64,000 nt of DNA. It comes from Abelmoschus esculentus. Its lineage: Eukaryota > Streptophyta > Magnoliopsida > Malvales > Malvaceae. This document shows positions 10,939-23,276 of the stretch, one piece after another. The stretch spans positions 9,608,001-9,672,000 of the forward strand of contig JAUCBN010000024.1 in assembly GCA_035048815.1 (NCBI GenBank), in the 5' to 3' direction. Within the stretch, counting starts at the first letter, position 1. Each line of letters begins with the position of its first letter. The notes under the pieces were generated by a model that saw only the letters and a list, made by a program, of their open reading frames with translations, did no database searches and was not told where the DNA came from. A program made the translations under genes and the position numbers.

Positions 10939-12879
10939 ATATACAGTGAATATATCAATATAAATAATAAAAGGGTTAAAAATATGAGAACTCACGAGTT
11001 TCTGATAGCGGCGGTGGTTTTACCAGCAGAGCAGACATTTGTCGTGGCTCGGTTGTCCACTTGGCAGTGCAGGGGACTTGATATGTTTTGCACAAAAGGT
11101 GTTTGGTTTAATTCTTCTTTGCCCCAATTCCTTTTAGTAATTATATTTTGTTCTCTTAATTATTAAAAATTATATTTAAGTCTTTTATTTATAAGTAAAG
11201 TTATAATTAAATCATCCAAATATTAAAAGTTGTATTTGAATTATTCAACTATGAATAAAGATATATTTTGATCATCTTTTATATTTAAAAATATATTAAT
11301 TTAATTATTTTTATTTAATGAAAACTTCTAGGTTTTAATTATTATTACAAGTGATTTTCTACAAAAGTGCAGGTTTTAGTTACTGTAACCATGTGATTTT
11401 CTACAAAAATTAAAGTTTTAGTTACTGTTGTGTTTCTGAATTTTTATTATAAAATAAATTTTTAAATTCTCTATAAATTTATTTTATATTAAAAATTATT
11501 GCTATAAAAATTATATTTTTTAAAAAATACAGAGATTTACAAAGGACTTAAGAATTATGTTTTATATCAAATATATTAAATTGGTATATTTTTTAAATGC
11601 GAATAATTAAACTTTAAATTGAGTAAATTAACAAAATATAAAAGCTTCAAAGACTAAAATTATCATTATATTAAATTTAAAATATATTTAATCGTTGAAT
11701 AATCTAAATATAATTATAATATTAATTAAGTATCATAAATGTAACTTTTAATAATTGACTGACTTAAATATAAATTTATTCATAATTAAATAAAATTTGC
11801 TATAATCTATTTTTGTTTAATTATCGGTATTTAATTAATTAATTAATATTAAATATTATAAAATCTCATTATATAATTTTTTATTTAAATATTTTATTCA
11901 CAATGTTATAATTTAAAATTTAGATATTATATATATATATATTTGAATCAGCTAATAGTGATCATAGTAGTATCTGTTCTAGAACAACTCTTAACCATTG
12001 AATATTGATCACTCAATTACTCTATTGTCATTACTGGTGCTCGAACCTATGACTTGTATAAACAGCAACTGTTCCTTCACTCTCTAAAATTAGATGGATT
12101 ACGCATATTTTCTTTTAAATATTTAAGATATCATTTTTTTTTTGTTAATAAATAATGATTGTAAAATTTTCCACTTTCTACACGTGTGTATTAATCACTT
12201 CCATTCCCTTTCGTAACTTCTTGAGTTGTAAATGTGAATGCATGTGAACTGTCTCAATGGACCGCATTCACTTGTGGAGACACGACTCAATTTCCAACAT
12301 GTTTGTAGCTTAATTGGTGTCTAATAGATTTGTTAATTTTGGAGGTATGGAATTGATTCTGAGTTAGGTTAATTAGAATTGGATTAATCTGAAATCTAAA
12401 TTTATTGAATTGGGTTAAGTTTGAATTATTTAAATTTGAATCGTTTCGAGTTTAACGTCTGAATTCGTATTAAATAAGATATTTAAGAAATAAAAATTAT
12501 TCGTCTCTCTGTACTCCAACGATAAAATATTAAATTATACAAATCAAAACTTTAATTTATAAATTCTAAATCTTAAAATATATTAAATCTCTAATTTTAA
12601 AAATCATAATTTTTAATTTATTTCTTAATGTGATAATATAAATAAAAAATAACACAAATTAATAATTATTTTGAATGGTCAATGAGGTTCATTCGTTCAT
12701 AGTTTAGTTTTTAAATGTGTGAATTAATACATTTTCAATGAATTAATAATTATTTTGAATGATCTATAGTTAGTTATAAAGTAGTATATATTTATATATA
12801 TTTTTAATATTTTAATGATAAATATATATTATAAACAAAATGATTTAAATTTGTCTCCTAAAATAAACAATATCTATTT
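10939..12879. other. AT-rich spacer
   Basis: No recognised gene. A GC-richer patch at 10985-11100 has a 60-codon frame that resembles nothing I know. A roughly 60-bp unit containing 'gtgattttctacaaaa' and 'ttttagttactg' is tandemly duplicated near 11340-11430. An (AT)n microsatellite lies near 11928-11940. Confidence 0.5.
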
Positions 12880-13113
12880 TGTTATGAATATATTTATTCA
12901 TGGTGGATATCCATATATTAAGTTATAGTTTAATGGGCTTTATTATTAGGATTTAATACCCATTGAAATTAGGGTTTTCACTTTATGCCTATAAATATAG
13001 ACTTTAGGCCAAAGCTTTGTACACAACTCTACTTTGAGAATATAATGAAATCTCTCTCTTTTGTCTCTCATCTTTGTTCTCTTATTTTATTCTTGTTCTT
13101 TATTTTATTTACA
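12880..13113 (+). repeat. 5' LTR of copia copy 2
   Basis: It starts TGTTATGAATA and ends ATTTTATTTACA, about 234 bp. It contains the TGCCTATAAATA promoter-like core, and is followed by 'gcacgttattagcacgag', the usual leader of this copia group. It corresponds to the 3' LTR of copy 1 at 3214-3474. Confidence 0.78.
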
Positions 13114-16100
13114 GCACGTTATTAGCACGAGACTCTAACCAACAGAAGTACTTGTCGTCGAATCTTAAAGGAGTTATTGACAAGAATTTGTTACTAGCAT
13201 AATCAAAGATAAGTTCATCTCCCTCAATTATATTTTATTTACAAGTTATTTTTTTCTCTTGATCTTTGATTTGATTTTTAATTTATTAAAAATCTTTGGT
13301 TGTTTGGTGTTTGTATAGCCATAAAGTGACTTAATTACCGTGGTTCTTGTTGATAATTCCCAAAAAAGATTTTAACAAGATATTGATACTTAATCTACCA
13401 TATAGTGAAAAGTTCGGTATGTTTTACTTATTTGATTTGAGATTTTTTTCTTTATAACTAATATTTGTTTATTTTATTATTACGATGAAAGTTCATGTTT
13501 TTAATCATGTTCTAAGTATTACATGATATTAGAATAAATATTAAATCTTTAATTAATTAATATGTTCTTTTTATATTGGTTTAATCCGAGTATATTGGTT
13601 GGACATCCCGTTCTGCAAAGCTACTGATTTCAAAGGAGGTTCTTTTTAAAGGACCTTATGGGCTGGTTTAACAACGCCGCGTATAAGGATTAAATTTTTG
13701 TTTCTTGTATGTATTGTATATATATTTGTTGATCAATTACTATTTAATAGTATGAATATTATAAAGTCTATATTTGCTTGAAAGCAATATTTTTTTTGTC
13801 GACAAACTCGACTATAGACTTCTCCCAAGTTCAAGTTACGAAAATCATCTTGATCAAAGAATTTTTATGGGAGGCACTCCCTGAAGTGAATGCATGCATG
13901 ATGTTTATTCCATGCAATTATTGGATTTATGACATTCTTTAAAGTGAATGCAAACATGATGATTATTCTATGCGATTATTGAATTTATGACATTCCTTAA
14001 AGTGAATGCAAGCATGATGATTATTCCATGCGATTATTGGATTTATGACATTCCTTGAAGTGAATGTAAGCATGATGATTATTCCATGCGATCATTTGAT
14101 TTATGTCATTCCCTGAAGTGAATACAAGCATAATGTTTATTACATGCGATTATTGAATTTGTTTCATTCCTTGAAGTGAATGTCAACGTGATAAATCACT
14201 ATATGATTAGTGAATAAAACTCAATTATGTAACAAAGTATCATTGATGAAGATATGTTAGAAAAACATACTCCACTTTTCATACATTAATATTGTCTTAC
14301 AGACACAATATCATACAAGGATTTTAAATACTTATCAATCTCCGCTCCATTCCCTGAAGTGAATATGATATTTTATAGCGGAAAGAATAAATATCACATT
14401 AGTAATTGTGGTCATGATTGAGATTATAAAATAGACATGGATAAGATGATTATTTTGAGAATGCTTATATCCACAAGAAGTAGAATTATAAAGATGACAT
14501 GAATGATAGAGATCATATAAAAAAACTTTATGTTATCAATGTGATGTACAAATCATTGATCTCGTACTTGTAAAACGTTGAAGTATTATAGACTTTATCC
14601 ATAATCATGATTGATAAATTAAAGAAAATATAAACAGATTTTCTTTGTGGCGAAAATAAGGGCATTATTGATCCAACTCAATTGGATATTGATAATTTTT
14701 CTCATAACCCTTGAAGAGAATAATTTGTCATTTATTTCCTTTATAAGTTCTAAAAGGAATAATTGATCTTTATTTTATTTTGTTTAATATTAATTTATTT
14801 ATTTATGTTAATTTATTTTTATTTATTATTTATTTATATTAGTTTACTTTATATATTATTTATTTATCTTTTATGTTAATTTTTCCTTTAAAAGAATATG
14901 ATTACTTTTGGAATAAAATATGTAATAATGTATAGCGATTTATGCTTAGCAGACAGTACAAGTACTCATACAATATTTAAGCATAAGAAATATTTTTCTC
15001 ATTTAAATACAAGGGAAATATGAGTACTATATCTCAAAGTACTAAAATATCAGTGCTTCGGAAGATCTCTTGAGAGCTTATCTTTGATCCGATTTGATAT
15101 GTTGGTATTTTCTCATTTTAAATGCAAGGGAATAATATGAGTACTATATCTGGAAGTACTAATATCACAGAAAGCTCCGACTGAGCAAATATGTTATTTG
15201 CCAAATGAGACTTTATCTCATATTTACTGTGCATTATGCTCGTTGAGCAAATATGTTATTGTCAAATGGAACTTTATTCCATATTTACAGTATATTATAC
15301 TCGTCAAAGTCGCAAAGAGACATTGAGTTTTAAAGATATTTATAGAAATATATTAAGAATATCAGTTAAAGGGATGTTGACTATCTCAATATTAGGAGTA
15401 TAACTCAAGGCAATAATGAAATTTTTGCAAAATTACATGCACTGTCATTCATATTGTACTACATAAGAATTAGTACAAATTGAAGCTCATGTTATTGTAA
15501 ACTAGATGTTTACTAATAATTTTATTTAGCATGATCGGTTAGACCATCTTGATTCAATTATGATACGAAAATTTGATGACACTTTCATGTTGTCATTTAT
15601 TGAAGAACTAATATTTTCTTCATGGTAATATTTCACGTGATACTTGCTATGAAAGCAATTTGATTATTCAATCATCAACATCTAAGATAGAGTGCTATTA
15701 ATTTCATGGAATGGATACAAGGTGATATATATGGGCTCATACACCTTTCTTAAAGATCATATAAATATTTTATGATTTTTATTGATGCATCGACTAGATA
15801 TTGACTAGATGGTTATGTGTATTCTTGTTATTAACCCGCAACTTGGTGTTTACGAGGCTACTTGTTCAGTTGATAAAATTACGAGTATATTTTCCAGATT
15901 ATTTTCTAAAGACAATCAGTCTTGATGATGTTGATGACATGTAATTTTACATGTAGTATCACAAATTCGCATCAAGTCAACAAATGATCATAAGTTCTCC
16001 CCATTACAAATAGTTTTTGGTCAGAAACCAAATACTTCTCATCTTAAATTTTTGTGTGCGATATATGTTCTAATTGCTCCATCACAACGCATAAAGATGA

Positions 16101-16998
16101 GTTTTGTTAGGAATATGTATCAGATTTAAATATCTTGAGCTTCTGATAGGGGATTTATTTATAACCCGGTTTATTGACTATCATTTTTAATGAGTCAATT
16201 TATCCAACATTAGAAGGGGAAAATAAATAGCTGAGAAAAGAAATAAGTTGAAATGAATTATCATTTTCTCTGTTTGATACACGTAATACATAATGTGAAC
16301 TATAAACTTCAATGGATAATTCATTTAGTAAATCAATTACCAGATGATTTTGTTGACCCTAAAAGAGTGACTAAGTCACGTATACCAACTATGAATGCTC
16401 CGATTAAATTTGATGTCATAGAAGGATAAACTCTAGTTACTAATGAGTCTAACTTACGCTTAAAGCGTAGTAGACAAGTAAGTTCCAAAGATAAGAGATC
16501 CTAGAAAAAGAAAAGAAGCTATATTTTTATAATGGTCTGATCGAGGAATCAATGATTATGAAAATCTCTATAAGAGATTAAATGGTCACCAACAGAGATA
16601 TTGACATGACTCAGGTACATGATAATAAAGAGATCTCAATAGATTATGTCATATTTGGTAATAAGTGGAACTGAAATTAAATCGATGTCGTTAATCTATT
16701 TGTATGCAATATAGCACTAGAGATTTTATTTGATGATTTGGATCATGAATCATTGTTAATTGAGCAATGTAAACAAAGAAATAATTGGCCAACATGAAAG
16801 AGGCAATTGAGGCGAAACTAAAATCTCTTTTGAAAAGAGAAGTATTGGGGTCTATAGCCCGTACATTGAATTGTGTAAAGCTCGTGAATATAAACGAGCT
16901 TTTGTAAGAAATAGAAATAAAAAAGGGGAAATCATGAGATACAAGCTCATTCAGTTGCACAAGGATTCTCACAAAGATATGAAATTGATTATGAGGAA
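13114..16998 (+). mobile_element. Ty1/copia retrotransposon, degenerate (copy 2), interrupted
   Basis: This is the same family as 1-3474 and is colinear with it. After the leader and the 58-bp repeats, a decayed gag zinc-knuckle-like motif is readable near 14540-14580 (CYQCD, then a broken continuation). Then come GAG-pre-integrase (WHDRLDHLDSI near 15530), integrase (DASTRW near 15785) and the start of reverse transcriptase near 16855-16998. The reading frame is full of stops. The copy stops abruptly inside reverse transcriptase at 16998, where a gypsy LTR begins with TGTAA. The continuation is not found after the gypsy element, so the 3' half has been lost. Confidence 0.87.
13875..14190 (+). 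repeat. 58-bp tandem repeat array in copia leader (copy 2)
   Basis: Five full units and a partial one, each beginning like 'cattccttgaagtgaatgca' and ending 'gattattggatttatga'. The units differ by a few bases each. The array belongs to the copia leader, because copy 1 has 2.5 units at the same place. Confidence 0.88.
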
Positions 16999-19171
16999 TG
17001 TAATAACCCAAAAATTAAGAGTCAAAATCCCCAAAATTAAGTCAAAATCCCTAAACGAAACCCTAAATTTTGGGAATTAAAAATTCTGAAAATAAGGACT
17101 AAATTGAAAATTATGAAAAGTTTAGGGCCAAAATAAGAGAACTCAAATTTTTCATGCCCCTGAAGGGTAATTAGACCAATTTTTCCTTAGAAACGTTTCC
17201 CTCCTCTGATAACCGAAGAAATAATTGAGAGTTAAAGGTTGCTTTAATTCAATGATTAAATATATGAATGATTGGATTTTCTCTCATCAAGCACAATTGT
17301 TTGTATCGTTCTCTTGTCTCTGATTTTTCCTGTTAATCTTACCTGGGAGTTTCTTCGTCTTTGAATCGAAAGTGAGGTAAGAAACTTTGTTTCTCATTTT
17401 ATTTCAGTCAATTATGGGTTCGAATAATTGTTGGTTCGTTTGGGGATAGCTTAGAGACGGTTTATATGTGTTAGAATCAATCGAATAATATTTTGAGTTT
17501 TAAAGGGTTTGGTTTCTAATTTGAACGAGCATGATGGGGGAAAATTATTTTTGATTCGTTTAAAATGTTGGTTTGGATCGAAATTGGTGTAGGAAATTAT
17601 TTAGAATGTTTTTGGATCGAATATAAGTTGAATCGAATGAAAAAGAGGGGATTTAAATCGAATTTTGGACTGTTTGGGTACCGAGAAAATCTGGAAATTT
17701 TCCAGATTTTCCTGGGAAACAAACACCAAGGAAAAACCGGCCCAGGAGACGAACCCGGCCCAGACCGCTTGACCCGAACCGATCGGCCCAGCGCCCAGAA
17801 CCGTCCGGTCCAACAGAACCAAACCGGTCCAAGCCTGAACCGACCCAAGCCCAAACCGTGACCCGATCCGACAACCCAACCTGACCCGATCTCCGACCCG
17901 GCTGACGTCAGCTGCTGACGTCAGCGTTGACTGATGACGTCATTATTGACGTCAGCGTTGACCAGTACTGACGTTAGCAGTTGACTTTTTTGACCCGGGC
18001 CCACTTTATGTTTTTCGACATCCTGAATCCAATGGCTCTGTCCGTTTTTCGAAATTCGAACCCGAAGTATCGTTTTTGGGGGTTTTAAGTTCGATAAGAT
18101 ATTTGGAAATTATTTGTAAAAGGTTCTGAATCAATTTTTATTTGCTTCAGGTGACGAGGATTCCGACCCCGATCAGTTACCTCCTCCTCCTGTACATGGA
18201 CTGATACATCCACATTTGGGACCTTCACGTGAGTAACGGTTAAATTCTGTTTAGTTTATTTTTCGGTATTATGGCATAGTAGGATATCTAACGTAACTCT
18301 GTTAATTGTAGACTCTACTCCTGCTCAACCCGGTGGTAGAGCCGAGTCTAGTAGACGTCAGGGTCATCGTTGAGTCTTCTGATACAGGTGTGTTCTCTCC
18401 CGTTCAGCCTGTAAATTCTGTTGTTCTATATATTCGATTCTGTTATCCGTATGATCATGCATCATTCTGTTATATCATATTTGATTCTGTTATCTGTCAT
18501 GCTTGCCTCCTGTTAGATAATAAGGCATGTATTCTGATTCTGTATCTGCATTTAACATGGCATCTGGGCTATTATCTGTGGGGGGGGAAGTTAGTGATTT
18601 TATCACTTCTGTTCAGTGGCTCCACCTTCGGGTCGAGATACCACTTCTGTTGGTGTGATAGTGTTAGAGTGGTCTGGGGACCAACTCTTCTGTGGTGTTC
18701 GGAGATGGGTGCATATCATGCATACTCTGTCTGTTCTGCATATTCTATTCTGTTATTCTGTTATCTGTTCTAGAGACACACTAGGCTCCCCAGCTTACAC
18801 CCTCTCAGGTTCTTGTTTCAGATCTCAGATCTAGGTTCGGTATGGTACTTGGAGGATTATGTTTCATTCCTGATTTTATAGTATGTTTTTCAGTTTACGG
18901 ATTCTAGATTGTTTTTATTTGAATAATAATTTTTGTAAATTGAATATTAAATATTTATCGGTTTTTGCAACATTTATTATTTATGAAATTTACGGGTTGA
19001 ATCATATTTTGTAAATGATTAATTTTATTATTATTTTAATTTATCAATTGTTCAATAATTTATCCGAATATTTTATTTTATTTTTGGTAAAAACCCTAAC
19101 TTGCCAAACAAGTTATCTGTTTGTAACCCTAACTTGTAATCTAAGAAATTAGGTTAATTTTAGGGGTTACA
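16999..19171 (+). repeat. 5' LTR of Ty3/gypsy element (about 2.17 kb)
   Basis: It begins TGTAATAACCC and ends GGGGTTACA, giving the short inverted ends TGTAA/TTACA. It is followed five bases later by the primer site TGGTATCAGAGC (initiator Met tRNA). It is inserted inside the reverse transcriptase of copia copy 2. The LTR carries a GC-rich block (17720-18000) with clustered TGACGTCA sites. Open frames on both strands within it (for example 17565-17879) look like chance frames in this GC-rich part. Confidence 0.88.
17903..17976 (+). promoter_or_regulatory. Cluster of TGACGTCA (bZIP/TGA-type) sites in gypsy LTR
   Basis: Four perfect palindromic TGACGTCA octamers lie at 17903-17910, 17916-17923, 17935-17942 and 17947-17954, with a variant TGACGTTA at 17969-17976. 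TTGACT/TTGACC motifs (W-box core TTGAC) are interleaved. TGACG is the core of as-1-type elements bound by TGA bZIP factors, and W-boxes bind WRKY factors. That these sites drive the element is inference. Confidence 0.75.
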
Positions 19172-19176
19172 TTTAG

Positions 19177-19188
19177 TGGTATCAGAGC
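19177..19188 (+). other. Primer binding site, initiator Met tRNA type
   Basis: TGGTATCAGAGC sits five bases after the LTR end. This is the standard minus-strand primer site of many plant LTR retrotransposons. Confidence 0.9.
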
Positions 19189-19373
19189 CCGGTTCAACCC
19201 ACAGACTGTGAAGTCCGAAATGATTTTTGTCCTGAAAATGTTTTTATCAAATTATTTGAAAACTTCGGATTTCTGTTTTGACTCTGAATTTTGAAAATTT
19301 CTGAATTATTTCGAATATTACTCCAAGTACCGACTCTAATATGATTCTGTTTGTCTTCTGTAGATATTCTACT

Positions 19374-21107
19374 ATGACACCGCGTCGAAGTACCCGTTTA
19401 GCGACCGGTAGAGGTCGTGGCCGAGGCTGTGGCCGAGGTCGATCAGTTGCATCCTCCAGTGATGTTCCGTCTCCTGTGGACCCGCCATAGGCTCAGAGTC
19501 TAACACAGAACTTAGGAGGATAGGCTCAGCCCGAGATACAGACGAGGCTCAGCAAGCCGAGGTTGATCAGCCGATCCAGAGTGAGGGACCATATGTGCCT
19601 GAGGACCGTGAGACTGTCGGATTAGACTCAGTGACAGTACAGAGGGAGTTACTCAGATTTTTGCGATAGAATGAGGGTTCTAGGAAACCCATATCCAATG
19701 AGCTTCTAGCAGTTGGGATGATTATGTTTGACGACAAGATTGGTACTGACCCAGCCGATGCAGAATACTGGCTGAAGAAACTTCAGCGACTGTTTGTCAA
19801 GATGGAATACTCCTTTGACAGGAAATTGAGGGCAGCTATATCGTTGCTACAAGGAGAGGCCCTGAACTTGTGGGAGGCAGAAGAAAAGGTTACTGCTTCC
19901 GAAAGGATCAACTGGGAGTTCTTCAGACAGAGTTTTGAGGACCGATATGTGGGCCCAGAGTATTTGGCTAAATGCCGAGAGGACTTCCTGAATCTGCAAC
20001 AGAATGACATGTCTGTTAAGGACTACGAGATTGAGTTTCTGAGACTACTACAGTATGCTCCTGGTATAGTGACGACCGAGAAGCAAAAGTGTGATCACTT
20101 TCTGAAAGGACTCCGGATACCACTGAAGATCGTAGTTGCTACCACATCATGATACGGAGTACAAGATGATCACTCGGCGTGCTAGGACAGCCGAGCGTAA
20201 TGAGGTTCTGAGGGTTTAGATGGAATCCCAAGGTCAGGATAGAGGTAGACGACAACCTGCCTCATCTGTTTAATACAGTCAGGGTTTTCAGTCCCGGAAG
20301 AGAGGCCGCGATGAGTATGAGCCACAGAGTTCGACACGGTCTAGACCTGCAGTATCAGCTGTCCCTGCTGCTAGTGGAGCTGGATCCACTAGTACCCGAA
20401 CTGTACCTCAGTGTACATTCTGTAAGAAATGGCACCCCGGAGAGTGTCGCATGCGGAGTGGAGCCTGCTTCCGATGTGGATCCCTTGATCACCGTCTCCG
20501 AGACTGTCCAGTGGCACCACAGTCTGGCTACGCCTCAGGCCAATCACAGGCTTCCGTCCAAACCCCAACAGGGGGAAGAGGACAGGGTAGACCCGCCGCA
20601 TCTGGTACTGGTAGTACAGGCAGACCCAGTCAGTTCAGAGGAGCAGCCAGATCGGGAGGATCTCAGTATGGCATGGTGTATGCTACGAGGAGATAAGAGG
20701 ACCGGGATGAGCCAGACGTCATTGCTGGTACATTTTCTGTACATACTGTTCCTTTCTTCGCACTGTTAGATAATGGGTCAACACATTCCTATGTCTCTAG
20801 TTCTGTAGCGGGGTATCTGAAAATTTCAGAGGAGGATACTGGTAGTTCCGTTTCAGTTTTTAGCCCTTTAGGCCACCAGATGGAGATTTCCAAAGTTTAC
20901 AGAGATTGTCCCCTTGAGCTTCACGGGGAAATCTTTCCTGCTAATCTGATGAAGTTACCATTTGTGGACTCCGATTTGATTCTGGGGATGGACTGGTTAT
21001 CCGCTCACCGAGTGACTCTGGACTGCGATCGTAAGAGGGCAATTCTGAGAACTTCTGATGGCCGTGAGGTAACTCTCATCGGTGAGCAAAGAGGTTATCT
21101 GTCCAAT
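19374..21107 (+). pseudogene. Gypsy gag-protease, copy 1, broken by stops
   Basis: The frame opens with MTPRRSTRLATGRGRGRG at 19374 and is stopped by TAG at 19488. A frameshift follows, and TAG at 19667-19669 lies in the frame of the next block. From 19718 a 144-residue frame holds a retrotransposon gag domain (AEYWLKKLQRLF, then YVGPEYLAKCREDF). A zinc knuckle CFRCGSLDHRLRDC follows at about 20460-20510 in another frame. The aspartic protease runs 20760-21107 (LDNGSTHS, then LILGMDWLSAH). The protease active site reads D-N-G where D-S/T-G is expected, so it is likely dead. Several stops look like CAG to TAG transitions. Reverse transcriptase and integrase are missing. Confidence 0.87.
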
Positions 21108-22140
21108 CCGATGCAGAATACTGGCTGAAGAAACTTCAACGACTGTTTGTCGAGATGGAATACTCCTCTGACAGGAAATTGAGGGCAACTATATCGTTGC
21201 TATAGGGAGAGGCCCTGAACTGGTGGGAGGCAGAAGAAAAGGTTACTGCTTCCGAAAGGATCAATTGGGAGTTCTTCAGATAGAGTTTTGAGGACCGATA
21301 TGTGGGCCCAAAGTATTTGGCTAACTGCCGAGAGGACTTCCTGAATCTGCAGCAGAATGACATGTCTGTTAAGGACTACGAGATTGAGTTTCTGAGACTA
21401 CTACAGTATGCTCCTGGTATAGTGACGACCGAGAAGCAAAAGTGTGATCACTTTCTGAAAGGACTCCGGATACCACTGAAGATCGCAGTTGCTACCACAT
21501 CATGATACGGAGTACAAGATGATCACTCGGCGTGCCAGGACAGCCGAGCGTAATGAGGTTCTGAGGGTTTAGATGGAATCCCAAGGTCAGGATAGAGGTA
21601 GACGATAACCTGCCTCATCTGCTCAATACAGTCAGGGTTTTCAGTCCCGGAAGAGAGGCCGCGATGAGTATGAGCCACAGAGTTCGACACGGTCTAAACC
21701 TGCAGTATCAGCTGTCCCTGCTGCTAGTGGAGCTGGATCCACTAGTACCCGAACTGTACCTCAGTGTACATTCTATAAGAAATAGCACCCCGGAGAGTGT
21801 CGCATGCGGAGTGGAGCCTGCTTCCGATGTGGATCCCTTGATCACCGTCTCCGAGACTGTCCAGTGGCACCACAGTCTGGCTACGCCCCAGGCCAATCAC
21901 AGGCTTCCGTTCAGACCCCAACAGGGGGAAGAGGACAGGGTAGACCCGCCGCATCTGGTACTGGTAGTAGAGGCAGACCCAGTCAGTTCAGAGGAGCAGC
22001 CAAATCGGGAGGATCTCAGTATGGCATGGTGTATGCTACGAGGAGACAAGAGAACCGGGATGAGCCAGACGTCATTGCTGGTACATTTTCTGTACATACT
22101 GTTTCTTTCTTCGCACTGTTAGATAATGGGTCAACACATT
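21108..22140 (+). pseudogene. Gypsy gag-protease, tandem duplicate copy 2, truncated
   Basis: From 'ccgatgcagaatactggctg' the sequence restarts the gag domain. It is a direct repeat of 19755-20787 with an offset of 1353 bp, at high identity. It keeps the gag domain, the zinc knuckle and the first protease motif (again D-N-G), then breaks off at 22140 within the protease. It has extra stops that copy 1 lacks: TAG at 21203-21205 where copy 1 has CAA, and TAG at 21281-21283 where copy 1 has CAG. Copy 1 in turn has TAA in GTTTAATACAG where this copy has GCTCAATACAG. Confidence 0.88.
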
Positions 22141-22744
22141 CCCTAAACATTCTTTTATATCCCATTGACCAGTCATTTTATTTTCATGATCTGTTCCTTG
22201 TATTTTTCACATGAGCCTTCTGCCAAAGAGTATGGAAGGACACACACACAATGCTGGAACAGAACACAGAGCTGGAAAGGACACAACACGACTATTAGCC
22301 ATTAGGGTAGTACCATGACCAACTGTACGATTTGTATTTAATTTAAATATTTTAAATTTTAATTAATTATAGGTTTAATTTATTAAATAAATAAATAATC
22401 TAATTATAAATTTTAATTATTTTTTTAAATTTAATCTATTTTCAAGATTTCAAATTAAATTTTCTTTCTCAAAATTTAATATTCTCCCTTACTCTTATAA
22501 AATAAATTGATACAATATTCTTTATCTTTTGTATTTAGCATTCAAAATTAAATTTTATATCATACCCATAATTAAATTCTTTTATAATTGTCATATCATA
22601 CTCACGATACAGTATTCTTTGATAAAATTAATGTGTTTTGACAAAGCCTAATCATATTTTTATAATTTATTAATGAAATATTTATAAGATAATTTATAAG
22701 GTAATTTCAGATTATATGTATTTTTAACATTTTAATAAAATATA
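22141..22744. other. Spacer after truncated gypsy element
   Basis: The first 190 bp are of mixed composition and unassigned, and the rest is AT-rich. Neither a gypsy 3' LTR nor the missing half of copia copy 2 is present. Confidence 0.5.
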
Positions 22745-23276
22745 GAGTATATCATACGAATAGTAACTATATTATAAGATTGGTATCTAAATGACCAATA
22801 TACTCTAAAACGCATTAAATGCACCATTCAACTATTAAAATAATATTAATATAGCCATTATCATTAAAAACTAATAGACTGATGACGTGATAGTTAAAAA
22901 TAAATTAGAATAATTACATATTCACTCTCTATTGTTCATATATTTTTACAATTTAATCTAATTTTAATAAAATGCAAAATTTACACCTTTACAACCAAGG
23001 GAAATCGAACCTGGGCATTTAGGAAAGAAACCCACGAGCTTGTTAGTTTATAATAAAATTATGATTAAATTATAAAAATGTGTGAATAACATAGAATAAA
23101 TATGTAATTATTCTAATTTAATTTTAACTACCACATCATCAGTCCGTTAGCTTTTAATAGTCGATGATTATATTAATATCATTTTATAGTTGATTGGTGT
23201 ATTTAAAACATTTTAAAGTATAATAATCATTTTGATAATAACTTTAAAATATAATGACTATCTGTATAATTTACCC
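22745..23276. mobile_element. Mutator-type foldback MITE, family E copy 2
   Basis: The arms are homologous to those of 5448-5915 (for example 'agttaaaaataaatta...aattac' and its inverse 'gtaattattctaattta'). The right end is GTATAATTTACCC. A perfect 9-bp direct repeat TAAAATATA flanks it (22736-22744 and 23277-23285). The centre (22975-23045) carries about 70 bp absent from copy 1. Confidence 0.88.

Noticed and set aside
10984..11166. 60-codon frame from ATG 10984
   Set aside because: No recognisable family, no splice partners, and it lies right beside a MITE.
13875..14190. Regular 58-bp repeats considered as a CRISPR-like array
   Set aside because: Head-to-tail units without unique spacers, inside a copia leader in plant nuclear DNA.
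16871..17080. 69-codon frame crossing 16998
   Set aside because: It joins copia reverse transcriptase to the start of the gypsy LTR by chance.
17565..17879. Four overlapping 70-98 codon frames on both strands
   Set aside because: They lie in the GC-rich part of a gypsy LTR, show no protein features, and overlap each other in all frames.
20311..22122. 152-codon frames at 20311-20769 and 21664-22122
   Set aside because: They run in a different frame over the gag zinc-knuckle region. The CFRCGSLDHRLRDC frame is the real one.
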